Shown here: positions 55,920 through 64,000 of the stretch, piece after piece
How the letters are laid out: each line of letters opens with the position of its first letter
How positions within the stretch are numbered: position 1 is the stretch's first letter
Assembly (NCBI GenBank): GCA_016806715.1
Contig: CP060531.1
Location: forward strand, 791,966 to 855,965
Reading direction: 5' to 3'
DNA length: 64,000 bases
Origin: Thermoplasmatales archaeon
GTDB lineage: Archaea; Thermoplasmatota; Thermoplasmata; Thermoplasmatales; Thermoplasmataceae
Notes under the pieces: model-generated
Seen by the model: the letters and a program-made list of their open reading frames with translations, nothing else
What the model was told of the DNA's origin: nothing
The model's database searches: none
Translations under genes and position numbers: made by a program

Positions 55920-56357
55920 ATGGATGAACAGTCAAGGCTCAGTTACACCGGTAACGTTGCAGCAGGAATCGTGGCTGGATTAGCTATCATCGTTCTGCTG
56001 ATCAACCTGAGTTTCTTCGTCATCCTCGTCGCAGGAATCGTGGCGGGACTCATAGCACGCGGAGCAGCAAGAGGGGCCGTTGCAGGTGCCATTTCAGGAG
56101 CTGTACTTTCAATTGCGGTTATCGTACTTGCAATACTTGGATCCAGTGCAATGAGCGTCTTCACGCCGTATGCATCATACTCAACAATAATTTCCAGCGA
56201 CCTTTCACTTGTTTCATATTTAACCGGGTTAGGCAACACTGCAATGTACATCAGGCTGGTCGTATTTGGCATCGTGTTCCAGGGTGTTGGTGGTACGATC
56301 GGAGGCTTGCTTCTTCCACACCAGGTCTGGTCAAAGGTTTCCAGTAACAAAGCTTAA
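55920..56357 (+). CDS. Gly/Ala-rich membrane protein (DUF5518-like)
   Basis: 145 residues with four hydrophobic segments (about 12-30, 32-48, 50-75 and 110-135). Repeated small-residue patterns (AGIVAGL, ARGAARGAVAGAISGAV) suit tight helix packing, as in archaeal DUF5518-type proteins. A TATA-like TTTTAAATAT lies at about 55889-55898, suggesting a leaderless transcript. Function unknown. Confidence 0.55.
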   Translation: MDEQSRLSYTGNVAAGIVAGLAIIVLLINLSFFVILVAGIVAGLIARGAARGAVAGAISGAVLSIAVIVLAILGSSAMSVFTPYASYSTIISSDLSLVSYLTGLGNTAMYIRLVVFGIVFQGVGGTIGGLLLPHQVWSKVSSNKA

Positions 56358-56380
56358 GTTTTTCGACCAGTTCGACAGGA

Positions 56381-56914
56381 ATGTTTACCAGGAGAGGAGA
56401 TACAGGCGAAACCGATACCCCGCTTAAGAAGAGGGTTGGCAAGGCATCGCCGCTCGTTGAATTCGAGGGGACGCTTGACGAAGCCATTTCTTTCATCGGC
56501 AACGCACTGGTCCTGACCAGGTGGGATGATGTCAGGCAGGATCTGGGTGCTGCACAGGAAGATCTTTATGCACTGGGCGAGGACGTGTCCGCAGAGGGGA
56601 ATGCACGGACTATAAAACCTGAAAGGGTAGACTGGCTTGAACTGCGAACGAGAGAATACAAGGCAGAGATTGGGAAAGTGAGGTTGTTCGTGATTCCGGG
56701 AGGATCGGTTGAGGCAACCTCAATGCACATGGCCAGAACAGTTACAAGAAGGCTTGAGAGACTGGCAGTCTACCTTTCTACCGAGATGAAGATCAACAGG
56801 TTCGTGATGATCTACCTCAACAGGCTGTCCTCACTCCTGTTCATGACTGCACTTTTATCCAATCGGCGCCTTGGAATAGAAGAGAGGATATGGGACATCA
56901 GGAGAGAGTCGTAG
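56381..56914 (+). CDS. Cob(I)alamin adenosyltransferase, PduO type
   Basis: 177 residues. N-terminus FTRRGDTGETDTP is the ATP-binding start of the PduO family (T-x-x-G-D-x-G). The C-terminal region has the conserved RTVTRRLER and YLNRLSSLLF segments (Arg of R-x-x-x-R-R-x-E and N-R-L-S). It converts cob(I)alamin to adenosylcobalamin, needed by B12-dependent mutases or ribonucleotide reductase. Convergent with lipB, overlapping by 17 bases. Confidence 0.9.
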   Translation: MFTRRGDTGETDTPLKKRVGKASPLVEFEGTLDEAISFIGNALVLTRWDDVRQDLGAAQEDLYALGEDVSAEGNARTIKPERVDWLELRTREYKAEIGKVRLFVIPGGSVEATSMHMARTVTRRLERLAVYLSTEMKINRFVMIYLNRLSSLLFMTALLSNRRLGIEERIWDIRRES

Positions 56915-57563
56915 CGGCTTCCATGAGTTCCCGCCTGCTCAGTTCATTGAAAGGACCGAATCTATCGGCAAAATTCCTGACAATTTCCCTGATCACCGCG
57001 GATCGTTCCAGTGGAACGTAACCCATCACGGCAGGGTCCAGCCCGCAAGGATTCACCGCAGTAAAACCTTCTATGGGCTCCCTGGTAAGATTCAGTGCGA
57101 ATCCATGGTAGGAGATATTACCGTCTATAGCCATACCGATTGACGCAACCTTCCTGTCCGGGTTTCTGATCCATATGCCCGGTTCCTCTCCAACATATGA
57201 CTCATATCCAAAAAACCTGAGGGTATCCATTATGACTCCTTCCACGGAGTGCACAAATTTCCTCACATCCCTCTTCCCGTCTTTCTCTGTGTTAAATATT
57301 ATGTATGACACGAGCTGGCCTGGAGAATGATACGTCACGTCACCGCCCCTGTCCGTTTTCACAACCTCAACTCCGTTGAAGTTCTTCGGATCCGCCTTTC
57401 TTCCAATTGTATATACCGGAGGGTAATGCTCCAGGAAGAGGAGGACATTCCCCACCTTTCCAGCTTTCCTTAAGCTCACCAGTTTCATCTGCAGATCCAG
57501 GCAATCCGCATATGAAATCCTGCCCAGGTCAGTGTGCAGGTTTGAAGTGGAGAGGTTTTCCAT
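56898..57563 (-). CDS. lipB: Octanoyltransferase LipB
   Basis: 221 residues. Family motifs: LGRISYADCLDLQ, LFLEHYPPVYTIGR, RGGDVTYHSPGQL near residue 72, and catalytic-type residues in KVASIGMAIDGNISYHGFALNL and NPCGLDP (Cys). It moves octanoyl from acyl carrier to the E2 lipoyl domain; LipA then inserts sulfur. Last gene in the lipA-E1-E2-E3-lipB row; its ATG lies 35 bases inside lpdA. Pairing with LipA means de novo lipoylation, unlike T. acidophilum, which is known to use a lipoate ligase. How an archaeon without fatty-acid synthesis supplies octanoyl is open. Confidence 0.85.
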   Translation of the reverse strand: MENLSTSNLHTDLGRISYADCLDLQMKLVSLRKAGKVGNVLLFLEHYPPVYTIGRKADPKNFNGVEVVKTDRGGDVTYHSPGQLVSYIIFNTEKDGKRDVRKFVHSVEGVIMDTLRFFGYESYVGEEPGIWIRNPDRKVASIGMAIDGNISYHGFALNLTREPIEGFTAVNPCGLDPAVMGYVPLERSAVIREIVRNFADRFGPFNELSRRELMEAATTLS

Positions 57564-58848
57564 ATGCCGCTTCCGCTGATTCCTTAACGCCTTCTGATAC
57601 AGTCGGATGCGGGTGTATTGTGAGTCCTATGTCCATGGCGTTGAGACCGGATTCCACCGCCAGTGAAATTTCTGAGATCATTTCTGAGGCGTGAGGCGCT
57701 ACGATCCCTGCACCCTTGACGTTCCCATTCCCGTCGTGATATATCCTGAACCCGCCGATTGTTGCGTTCATGCTGAGTGCCCGGCCGTTTGCGGCGACCG
57801 GAAAATAAGTTTCAGCCTTGGATTTTGAGCCTGTGTATGCAATTTCCGGATCCGAGTATATGACGTATGGCATCGCCAGGTAGTCAACTTCGCTGTCAAT
57901 ACCGCATATATTATCAGATGCTATGTCCGCGTCGTAATATGCCTTGTGTGCCAGCATGGGCTGGCCGGATACATCGCCTATTGCGTATACATTTGGATTG
58001 CTTGTCCTCTTCCTGGTGTCTGTCTTTATGAAGTTCCCGTCCATGGCCAGGCCGAGTTTTTCCAGCCCAAATCCAGATATGTTTGGCTTCCTTCCCACGG
58101 TCAGCATGACAATGTCTGCGGAGATCGTATTCCCGTTTTCCAGAAGAACGGAGTACTTTTCTCCTTTTGTGACCGACTTCACCTTTGTGCCTGTGAATAC
58201 AGTCATCCCGAGTTCCCTGATTTTCCTTTCCACGGGTTTTACAAGATCAGGGTCAACACCCGGCAGGATTGTCGGCATCATTTCAATGACAGTTACCTTT
58301 GATCCCAGTTTTGCCATGGCAGTACCGAGCTCGATGCCTATATATCCACCGCCAATTACAACCAGCGTTTCCGGAATGGACTTAAGGTCGAGCATCTCCC
58401 TGTTGTAAAGGACGCCCTGGAAGCTATCGAATTTGACTGGAGACGATCCTGTTGCTATGATAAGATTCTCTGCTTCGTATGTCTTATCGTTGACCGCAAC
58501 GTGATGCCCGTCGATTATCATGCCTGCTCCCTTCACTATCTCAACAGAATAGCCCCTGCAGAGCGTTTCGACTCCACCGGTCAGCCTGTTTATCATACCC
58601 CATTTCCATTCCTGCCACTGGTCCATATCCATTTTCAGGTCCATCTGAACCCCTTTCATTCTCTTCAGGTAGTCAATGGAACTGGCGAGCTCGATTATGG
58701 CCTTTGAAGGTATGCACCCGTAGTTGAGGCATTCTCCCCCTATCCTGTCCTTCTCGATGAGGACAACCTTCTTCCCCTTCTGGCCAAGCCTTATTGCTGC
58801 TGCATAGCCACCTGGGCCAGCCCCTATAATTATTGCATCATACTTCAT
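57529..58848 (-). CDS. lpdA: Dihydrolipoamide dehydrogenase (E3)
   Basis: 439 residues. FAD fold AIIIGAGPGGYAAAIRLG at the start, redox disulfide GGECLNYGCIPSK near residue 40, NAD-binding VVIGGGYIGIELG near 165, second FAD motif VYAIGDVSGQPMLAH near 295, and C-terminal His-Glu HPHPTVSEG. It reoxidises the dihydrolipoyl arm of E2. 11 bases after the E2 stop, in the same operon; the lipB start is inside its end. Confidence 0.95.
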   Translation of the reverse strand: MKYDAIIIGAGPGGYAAAIRLGQKGKKVVLIEKDRIGGECLNYGCIPSKAIIELASSIDYLKRMKGVQMDLKMDMDQWQEWKWGMINRLTGGVETLCRGYSVEIVKGAGMIIDGHHVAVNDKTYEAENLIIATGSSPVKFDSFQGVLYNREMLDLKSIPETLVVIGGGYIGIELGTAMAKLGSKVTVIEMMPTILPGVDPDLVKPVERKIRELGMTVFTGTKVKSVTKGEKYSVLLENGNTISADIVMLTVGRKPNISGFGLEKLGLAMDGNFIKTDTRKRTSNPNVYAIGDVSGQPMLAHKAYYDADIASDNICGIDSEVDYLAMPYVIYSDPEIAYTGSKSKAETYFPVAANGRALSMNATIGGFRIYHDGNGNVKGAGIVAPHASEMISEISLAVESGLNAMDIGLTIHPHPTVSEGVKESAEAAYGKPLHFKPAH

Positions 58849-58859
58849 GTTACCACCAG

Positions 58860-60038
58860 TTACTGTGCCAGGAAGACAATGGGGTTCTCCAGGTACCCCT
58901 TAATATCGGTTATGAACCTGGCAGCTTCGGCGCCATCAATGAGCCTGTGATCGCAGGAGAGGGAGATGAACATCTTCCTGGTTTCTTTTCCGCTTCCGTC
59001 CACCGACGAGATAATGCGATGGACACCGAGTATTGCCACCTCCGGATAATTTATGATTGGAGTGGACATTATTCCTCCGATAGTTCCAACGTTTGTCACA
59101 GTAAATGTTGACCCCTGCACTTCCTTCAGCTTCAACTGTCCCTTCCTCGCCCTGTCAGCCAGGTCGGCTATTTCTGCAGAAACTTCAACAAGGCTCTTCC
59201 TGTCTGCATCGCTTACGACGGCAACCGTCAGCCCGTCCGGTGTGTCTATTGCGATACCGATGTTGTACTGCTTTCGTATTGTGTAGTTTTTCCTGTCCTC
59301 ATTATATACTGCATTCAGGTACGGATGCTTCTTCAATGCCACGACGGATGCCTTGACAAAAAATGGCGTAAATGACACGGAAATGCCTTTCTCTCTCAGC
59401 TTTTCCCTTGACTCTATCATTGACGATACGTCTATTTCCTCCATCACCGTGAAGTGTGGCATGGTCTGCTTTGATTTTGTCATCTTGTCGAATATCAGCC
59501 TGCGCAGTCCCCTCATCTCAATGAGCTCATCCGCCGAAGAAACCTGTTTTTCCTGTGCCCGCACGGTTTGAGGCACAGGGACGGATTGCGGCTTTTCGAC
59601 CGGTCTTTCAAGATCTTCGAGAGTGATTCTTCCCCCCGGCCCGGTACCTTTTACCTGTGCAAGATTTATCCCCTTTTCCCGGGAAATGCGTCTCACAGCC
59701 GGTGAAGCAGTCACTGCCCCCGATGGTGCCTGTTGTTGTACTGCAGGCTCGTTGTGCACTGCCGGTGTCTCGCGTTTTTCGTTAGCCGGTGCAGGTGCTG
59801 AGGAACCGTCATCTATCTGCAGAAGGACTGTCCCGACCTGCACAACCTGTCCCTCGGGAAACATGATTTTTGAGACCCTGCCCTCGACAGGGGATGGTAT
59901 CTTGACCGTGACCTTGTCGGTCATTATCTCCACCATGTCCTGGTCTTTCTTTACAGTGTCACCCTCAACGACATGCCACTTTACTATCTCGCCTTCTGTT
60001 ACTCCTTCTCCAATGTCCGGAAGCTTGAATCCATACAT
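58860..60038 (-). CDS. Dihydrolipoamide acyltransferase (E2)
   Basis: 392 residues. Lipoyl domain (1-78) with the lipoylated Lys in MTDKVTVKIP near residue 42; Pro/Ala-rich linker; peripheral subunit-binding domain near residue 112-145 (SPAVRRISREKGINLAQVKG, shortened); catalytic domain to the end with SLSCDHRLIDGAEAARF (His and Asp). One lipoyl domain per chain. It takes the acyl group from E1 to CoA. Branched-chain or acetoin-type substrates are possible; T. acidophilum's homologous complex is known to act on branched-chain 2-oxoacids. Confidence 0.95.
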   Translation of the reverse strand: MYGFKLPDIGEGVTEGEIVKWHVVEGDTVKKDQDMVEIMTDKVTVKIPSPVEGRVSKIMFPEGQVVQVGTVLLQIDDGSSAPAPANEKRETPAVHNEPAVQQQAPSGAVTASPAVRRISREKGINLAQVKGTGPGGRITLEDLERPVEKPQSVPVPQTVRAQEKQVSSADELIEMRGLRRLIFDKMTKSKQTMPHFTVMEEIDVSSMIESREKLREKGISVSFTPFFVKASVVALKKHPYLNAVYNEDRKNYTIRKQYNIGIAIDTPDGLTVAVVSDADRKSLVEVSAEIADLADRARKGQLKLKEVQGSTFTVTNVGTIGGIMSTPIINYPEVAILGVHRIISSVDGSGKETRKMFISLSCDHRLIDGAEAARFITDIKGYLENPIVFLAQ

Positions 60039-60042
60039 ATGA

Positions 60043-61011
60043 TCACCTGAATTCCATTACCCTGTTCACAGCCTTCATGATCCGCGTTTCGTTTGGCATA
60101 TAGTAGTCCTCAAGCCTGTATGGGAACGGTATATCCGGACCCGTAACCCTCAGTATTGGCGCATAGAGATATTCTATTGCCCGCTCTGAAATCAGCGCAG
60201 AAATTTCAGCTCCCATCCCAAGTGTTCTCGGTGCTTCGTGCACGATTACCACCCGGCCTGTTTTCTTTACCGAAGAGATTATGGCGTTGACGTCCATGGG
60301 AAGGAGCGTCCTCAGGTCGATCACATCGGCGTTTACGCTGTTCTTTTTCATGGTGTTCAGAACGGTCGGAACCATTGACCCGTAGGTGACTACGGTGATG
60401 TCGTCTCCTTCCATTGGTTTTGCAGCCTCGCCTATCCTGACCCTGAAGTCCTCATCCGGAACCTCTACTTTTGCTGCCCTGTATAGCCTCTTTGGTTCCA
60501 GGAATATCACGGGATCCGGGCTTTCCACGGATGAGAGCAGCAAGCCCTTTGCATCGTATGGGTTGGACGGCGTTACGACAACCAGTCCTGCAGTATGGGC
60601 AAAGTATGCCTCGCCGCTCTGTGAATGGTACAGTCCTCCCTTTATTCCTCCTCCGTATGGAGTCCTGAGTACCATGGGAAGGGTAAAGCCTCCGCCCGAT
60701 CTGTATCTCATCTTGGCCATCTGGTTTATTATCTGGTCAAATGCGGTATAAATGAAATCCTGGAATTGAATTTCCGGAATCGCTTTTACACCCATCAGCG
60801 ACATGCCAACGGACATGCCGACAATGCCAAGTTCCACGAGGGGAGTGTCTATTACCCTTTCCTCGCCGTACTTGCCCTGCAGACCCTCGGTAACCCTGAA
60901 TACCCCTCCATCCTTACCGATGTCTTCTCCAAGGAGAATCACGCTTGAGTCCTTTGACATTACGTGATCCAGTGTAGAATTTAGAGCCTGTACCATATTC
61001 ATAGTGCTCAA
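60043..61011 (-). CDS. 2-oxoacid dehydrogenase E1 component, beta subunit
   Basis: 322 residues. Conserved transketolase-like pyrimidine domain (ILLGEDIGKDGGVFRVTEGL, DTPLVELGIVG, PEIQFQDF) and C-terminal domain (VIDLRTLLPMDVNAI, VVIHEAPRTLGMGAEI). With the alpha subunit it forms the ThDP-dependent decarboxylase. Four bases after E1 beta begins the E2 gene, and it overlaps the alpha subunit by four bases (61008-61011). Confidence 0.95.
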   Translation of the reverse strand: MSTMNMVQALNSTLDHVMSKDSSVILLGEDIGKDGGVFRVTEGLQGKYGEERVIDTPLVELGIVGMSVGMSLMGVKAIPEIQFQDFIYTAFDQIINQMAKMRYRSGGGFTLPMVLRTPYGGGIKGGLYHSQSGEAYFAHTAGLVVVTPSNPYDAKGLLLSSVESPDPVIFLEPKRLYRAAKVEVPDEDFRVRIGEAAKPMEGDDITVVTYGSMVPTVLNTMKKNSVNADVIDLRTLLPMDVNAIISSVKKTGRVVIVHEAPRTLGMGAEISALISERAIEYLYAPILRVTGPDIPFPYRLEDYYMPNETRIMKAVNRVMEFR

Positions 61012-62021
61012 AGGATATCATCCTCCTCTTCCTTTATTATCCAGTTCTTTTCCGCATAAACATCGTCAAACATGGTCTTTGGTTCTGGAGGCGGTATTTT
61101 CTCCTGGATGTCGAACTTGTCGTTCACTATCTTCACGGATTCCTCCTTTATCTTTGCAATAAGGGAATCATTGAGGTATCCCAGTGACTTGAGCTGGTCC
61201 TCGGCAACAGTGATCGGGTCTTTTTCGCTGCCTTCCTCCACCGATTCGCTCCTGTACTTTGACGGATCGTCTGAGGTGGAATGCGCCCCCATCCTGAAGC
61301 TTATGGCATCTATAAGCGTCGGTCCCTTGCCGGTTCTCGCCCTCTCTACGGCATCCATTGCCGCCCTGTAAGTCTCGATGAAGTTGTTCCCATCAACCTT
61401 TATGCCCTTCATGCCGTACGCGGCGGCTTTCTCAGATATTTCGACCTTTGTCTGCTTATCAGTTGGCAGCGATATTGCCCACCCATTATTCTCGCACAGG
61501 AAAACTACCGGCAGATTGAAAACCGCTGCAAGATTCATTGCTGCATGGAAGTCTGGAGTTGATGTCGAACCGTCGCCAAAGGTTGCAACAACAACAGTAT
61601 CTTTCTTCTGGTACCTGAGTGCATATGCCGCACCTACGGCTAGCGGAAGGTTCGTTGCCACCGGGCTCTGCACAGACATGAAATTGTATTTCTTGGCAGT
61701 ATAGTGGCTGGGCATCTGCCTTCCCTTTGACTCGTCCTCCTCGTTTCCCATGATCTGGTCGAGTATGACCTCTATAGGCACACCGCGATGGATCATCAGT
61801 GCAACGTCCCTGTAATACTGGAAGATTATGTCTTTCTGGTCAAGAGCCATGGAAAACCCGACCTGTGTGGCCTCCTGCCCTATGGAAGGAGTGTAGAACC
61901 CAATCCTTCCCTGCCTCTGAGCTGTCACAATTTTCTTGTCAAACGTCCTGGACAGCACCATTGCAGTGTATGCCCTGACGTAAACGTCCTTTTCATTCTG
62001 TTCATTCACCATTTCTGTCAT
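61008..62021 (-). CDS. 2-oxoacid dehydrogenase E1 component, alpha subunit
   Basis: 337 residues. ThDP-binding motif starts at GDGSTSTPDFHAAMN near residue 145 and ends with CENNGWAIS near 175 (GDG...NN). Phosphorylation-loop-like RMGAHSTSDDPSKY near 240. FYTPSIGQEATQVG near 42 is typical of the branched-chain/acetoin-type E1. Its ATG overlaps the end of lipA by 20 bases and its end overlaps E1 beta by four. Confidence 0.95.
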   Translation of the reverse strand: MTEMVNEQNEKDVYVRAYTAMVLSRTFDKKIVTAQRQGRIGFYTPSIGQEATQVGFSMALDQKDIIFQYYRDVALMIHRGVPIEVILDQIMGNEEDESKGRQMPSHYTAKKYNFMSVQSPVATNLPLAVGAAYALRYQKKDTVVVATFGDGSTSTPDFHAAMNLAAVFNLPVVFLCENNGWAISLPTDKQTKVEISEKAAAYGMKGIKVDGNNFIETYRAAMDAVERARTGKGPTLIDAISFRMGAHSTSDDPSKYRSESVEEGSEKDPITVAEDQLKSLGYLNDSLIAKIKEESVKIVNDKFDIQEKIPPPEPKTMFDDVYAEKNWIIKEEEDDIL

Positions 62022-62871
62022 TGTTCAACCTCCGTAATGTCCACGCTTCCGCTGCCCTGTAGGATGTCCTGACCAGGGGGCCCGACGCAACGTAGGAGAA
62101 ACCGAGCCTGTACCCGATCTCCCCCAATCTTCTGAACCTCTCCTCCGGACAGTATTCCTTCACCTCGATCTGCTTCTTTGACGGCCGCAGGTACTGGCCG
62201 ATGGTAAGGATATCCACGCCTGCGCCTCTTAGGTCCTCCATGGTATCTATGACTTCCTCATCGGACTCACCGTTTCCGAGCATAATTGAAGATTTTGTGA
62301 TCTGCCTGCTATTTGATTCCTTCACATACCTCAGTAAGGATAATGACTGGTCATACCCAGCCCTGGCGTCCCTGATAACAGGAGTCAACCGCCGGACCGT
62401 TTCCACGTTGTGTGCAAGTACCTCGGGCTTTTCCCTGATTATATTGTCAATCAGGTCCCTCCTTCCCTGGAAGTCTGGTATTAGTACCTCAACATAGACT
62501 CCCGATTCCTTCACCTTCCTGATTACCCGGGAAAAATGGATCGACCCCTGGTCAGGGAGATCATCCCTGTCAACCGACGTAATAACAACATATTTTAATG
62601 CCATTGCCTCAACCGACTGGGCAACCTTTTCAGGTTCTTCCACGTCCAGCGGAAGCATTCCTCCATGTGTAACTGAGCAGAACCTGCAACCGCGGGAGCA
62701 GTTGCTCCCCATGATCATAAACGTTGCAGTGCCGCTGTCCCAGCACTCCGCGATATTCGGGCACCTTGCCTCCTCACACACAGTGTGAAGGGAACGTTCC
62801 CTTAAGGTGCCCTTTATGAAATTGTAACTGTTGCCCGAAGGTATGCTGACCTTCACATACTCTGGCTTCAC
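62002..62871 (-). CDS. lipA: Lipoyl synthase
   Basis: 289 residues. Auxiliary cluster CEEARCPNIAEC near residue 32 (CxxxxCxxxxxC), radical SAM cluster CSRGCRFC near 58, and the C-terminal RTSYRA with the Ser that ligates the auxiliary cluster. It inserts sulfur at C6 and C8 of octanoyl-E2. First gene of the operon; overlapped by E1 alpha. The upstream 52 bases hold an A/T-rich run (62880-62915) as promoter candidate. Confidence 0.95.
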   Translation of the reverse strand: MKPEYVKVSIPSGNSYNFIKGTLRERSLHTVCEEARCPNIAECWDSGTATFMIMGSNCSRGCRFCSVTHGGMLPLDVEEPEKVAQSVEAMALKYVVITSVDRDDLPDQGSIHFSRVIRKVKESGVYVEVLIPDFQGRRDLIDNIIREKPEVLAHNVETVRRLTPVIRDARAGYDQSLSLLRYVKESNSRQITKSSIMLGNGESDEEVIDTMEDLRGAGVDILTIGQYLRPSKKQIEVKEYCPEERFRRLGEIGYRLGFSYVASGPLVRTSYRAAEAWTLRRLNNDRNGE

Positions 62872-62923
62872 GCACTTTAATGACTTGAAGATATACTAAA
62901 CTATCGTAAATTTGGCAAGAGGC

Positions 62924-63967
62924 TCAGCTAAGTCTCTTGAAGAAGCTCCGGAGGAGGTCTAATGCCTTTTCCAGGTGCGCGGTTTCGGGAGTGAAGCAGA
63001 GCCTGAATGAGTTTACCGACCCGAAATATTCTCCGGAAGATATCAGCACACCTGTTTTTTCCAGGACCTGCCTGCACAGATCCACTGGTTTAATCCTCGC
63101 ACTGTATTCCATGAGGCAGTAGGGCGTTACCCCCTCTTTCACCTCGGATTTCAAGCCGGTTTCCTCCGCGAAGTCTGAGACTATCCTCCTGTTTTTATCC
63201 ACGAGTTTCCTGGCCTGGTTGAAGAAATAATCCCTTTTCTGGAGAATCTGTGCTGCGATCCAGAGAATATACGACGAATTGCCACCCGTGAAAAGGCTCT
63301 TGAGGTGGTTGATCTTCCCAATAGTTTCCTCATCAGAGATTACGTACCCTGTCCTCATGAAACCCAAGCCATAGAACTTCGAAAATGTATTGGAATACAT
63401 TACTCCTTCACTTACATTTATTTTCTGTGGCTTTTCATAGGAGAAGTCCATAAATGCCTCGTCTATGAGTGCATGAGTTTTATTGCCTGCGACGGATTCC
63501 GTTATCTGCTCAATTATTTCCTTGCTGTACCTTATTCCGCGCGGGTTGTTTGGATCACTTGTCATGAATGATGAATTACTGCTGATTTTTCCCGGAAAGT
63601 CGTGCCAGCCAGCTTTATTGACCTGGACTCCAAGCATCTCAGGAACCGAGAACATGGGCTCATACTCAGGCACAGGTATTGATATGACTTCATTGTTCAT
63701 GGACATCAGGGATGCCGCGATGAAGATAGCCTGTGAACCACCAATAGTGGAAACGACATTCTCTTCCCTCACAGAATGCAACTTTGCAACAGTTTTCCGG
63801 AAAAGGAGTTCGCCGTCAATGTTTGCAGATGCGTACTCCTGGAAATCTGTATTTATGCCAATTTTTGAAATGTCCGTCTGATTCATGCCACTCTGACTGA
63901 GGTTGTACTTTGTCCTGGGCATGCCTTCCATCAGCCAGTCATATAGCTTGAAACTGGAATCCTGCAT
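62924..63967 (-). CDS. PLP-dependent aminotransferase, class I/II
   Basis: 347 residues, HisC-like in size. The PLP Lys is in SNTFSKFYGLGFMRTGY near residue 200; Asp in ALIDEAFMDFS near 168; TSDPNNPRG near 138 (Asn) and a C-terminal SFRLCFTPE (Arg). Substrate not readable: histidinol phosphate, aromatic or branched-chain amino acids are possible. Lying upstream of the 2-oxoacid dehydrogenase operon on the same strand (gap 52 bases), it could provide branched-chain 2-oxoacids, which is inference. Confidence 0.85.
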   Translation of the reverse strand: MQDSSFKLYDWLMEGMPRTKYNLSQSGMNQTDISKIGINTDFQEYASANIDGELLFRKTVAKLHSVREENVVSTIGGSQAIFIAASLMSMNNEVISIPVPEYEPMFSVPEMLGVQVNKAGWHDFPGKISSNSSFMTSDPNNPRGIRYSKEIIEQITESVAGNKTHALIDEAFMDFSYEKPQKINVSEGVMYSNTFSKFYGLGFMRTGYVISDEETIGKINHLKSLFTGGNSSYILWIAAQILQKRDYFFNQARKLVDKNRRIVSDFAEETGLKSEVKEGVTPYCLMEYSARIKPVDLCRQVLEKTGVLISSGEYFGSVNSFRLCFTPETAHLEKALDLLRSFFKRLS

Positions 63968-64000
63968 GATGCAAAGTAACGCTGTTACTCCTAATAATGT

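Overview
The window comes from an archaeon, most probably a member of the Thermoplasmatales (Ferroplasma/Cuniculiplasma-like acidophiles). The archaeal markers are RNA polymerase subunit K, class I lysyl-tRNA synthetase, an archaeal CCA-adding enzyme, archaeal NAC, a ubiquitin-like modifier ending in GG, zinc-containing ferredoxin, two bacterio-opsin-activator-type (HTH_10) regulators and a GfcR regulator. The 23S rRNA gene stands alone, with no 16S, 5S or tRNA partner in the window, which is the known Thermoplasma arrangement. The lineage is inferred from gene content; no database search was done.

Layout. 1-465: end of an unknown gene and a small membrane protein. 487-6361: a transposase fragment, then a LysR-controlled sugar-acid or hydroxy-acid catabolic cluster (mandelate-racemase-like dehydratase, MFS transporter, isopropylmalate/tartrate-dehydrogenase-like enzyme with an apparent non-canonical start, cyclase-family hydrolase). 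6375-12800: an IS graveyard holding an IS110 remnant cut by a second IS, a frameshifted transposase, an intact secreted protein beside its broken paralogue, and an MFS gene split by a 1.5-kb IS with recognisable direct repeats. 12813-19141: core genes (rpoK, metG, lysS, gfcR, HIT protein, DUF5680 protein). 19327-23299: glcD-glcF-transporter for glycolate or D-lactate. 23616-25200: small secreted and membrane proteins. 25427-29820: Mrp ATPase, a membrane protein, and a protein kinase / PP2C phosphatase / VWA triad. 30164-33086: 23S rRNA on the minus strand with a processing stem. 33519-40706: HTH_10 regulators, DUF99, NifX-like protein, purM, zfx, tRNA-Gln, SAMP, cca, nac, tRNA-Phe. 40855-48942: a tricarboxylate-type catabolic island (CoA-transferase, DRE-TIM lyase/synthase, TcuA, TcuB, aconitase-family large and small subunits, MFS). 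49075-52203: M20 hydrolase, N-succinylamino-acid racemase-like enzyme and GNAT transferase, matching a known D-to-L amino acid conversion pathway. 52372-55862: AhpD-like protein, ArsR plus SRPBCC pair, MFS, hypothetical. 56381-62871: PduO-type cobalamin adenosyltransferase, then lipA-E1alpha-E1beta-E2-lpdA-lipB for a lipoylated 2-oxoacid dehydrogenase complex. 62924-63967: aminotransferase.

The genes together describe a heterotroph that imports and oxidises organic acids and amino acids: MFS carriers sit beside FAD/Fe-S dehydrogenases (GlcDF, TcuAB), aconitase-like enzymes and a 2-oxoacid dehydrogenase complex with its own lipoate synthesis. The candidates most worth following up are the kinase/PP2C/VWA triad, the tricarboxylate island, the D-amino-acid conversion genes, the AUA-start candidate, and the nested IS region.
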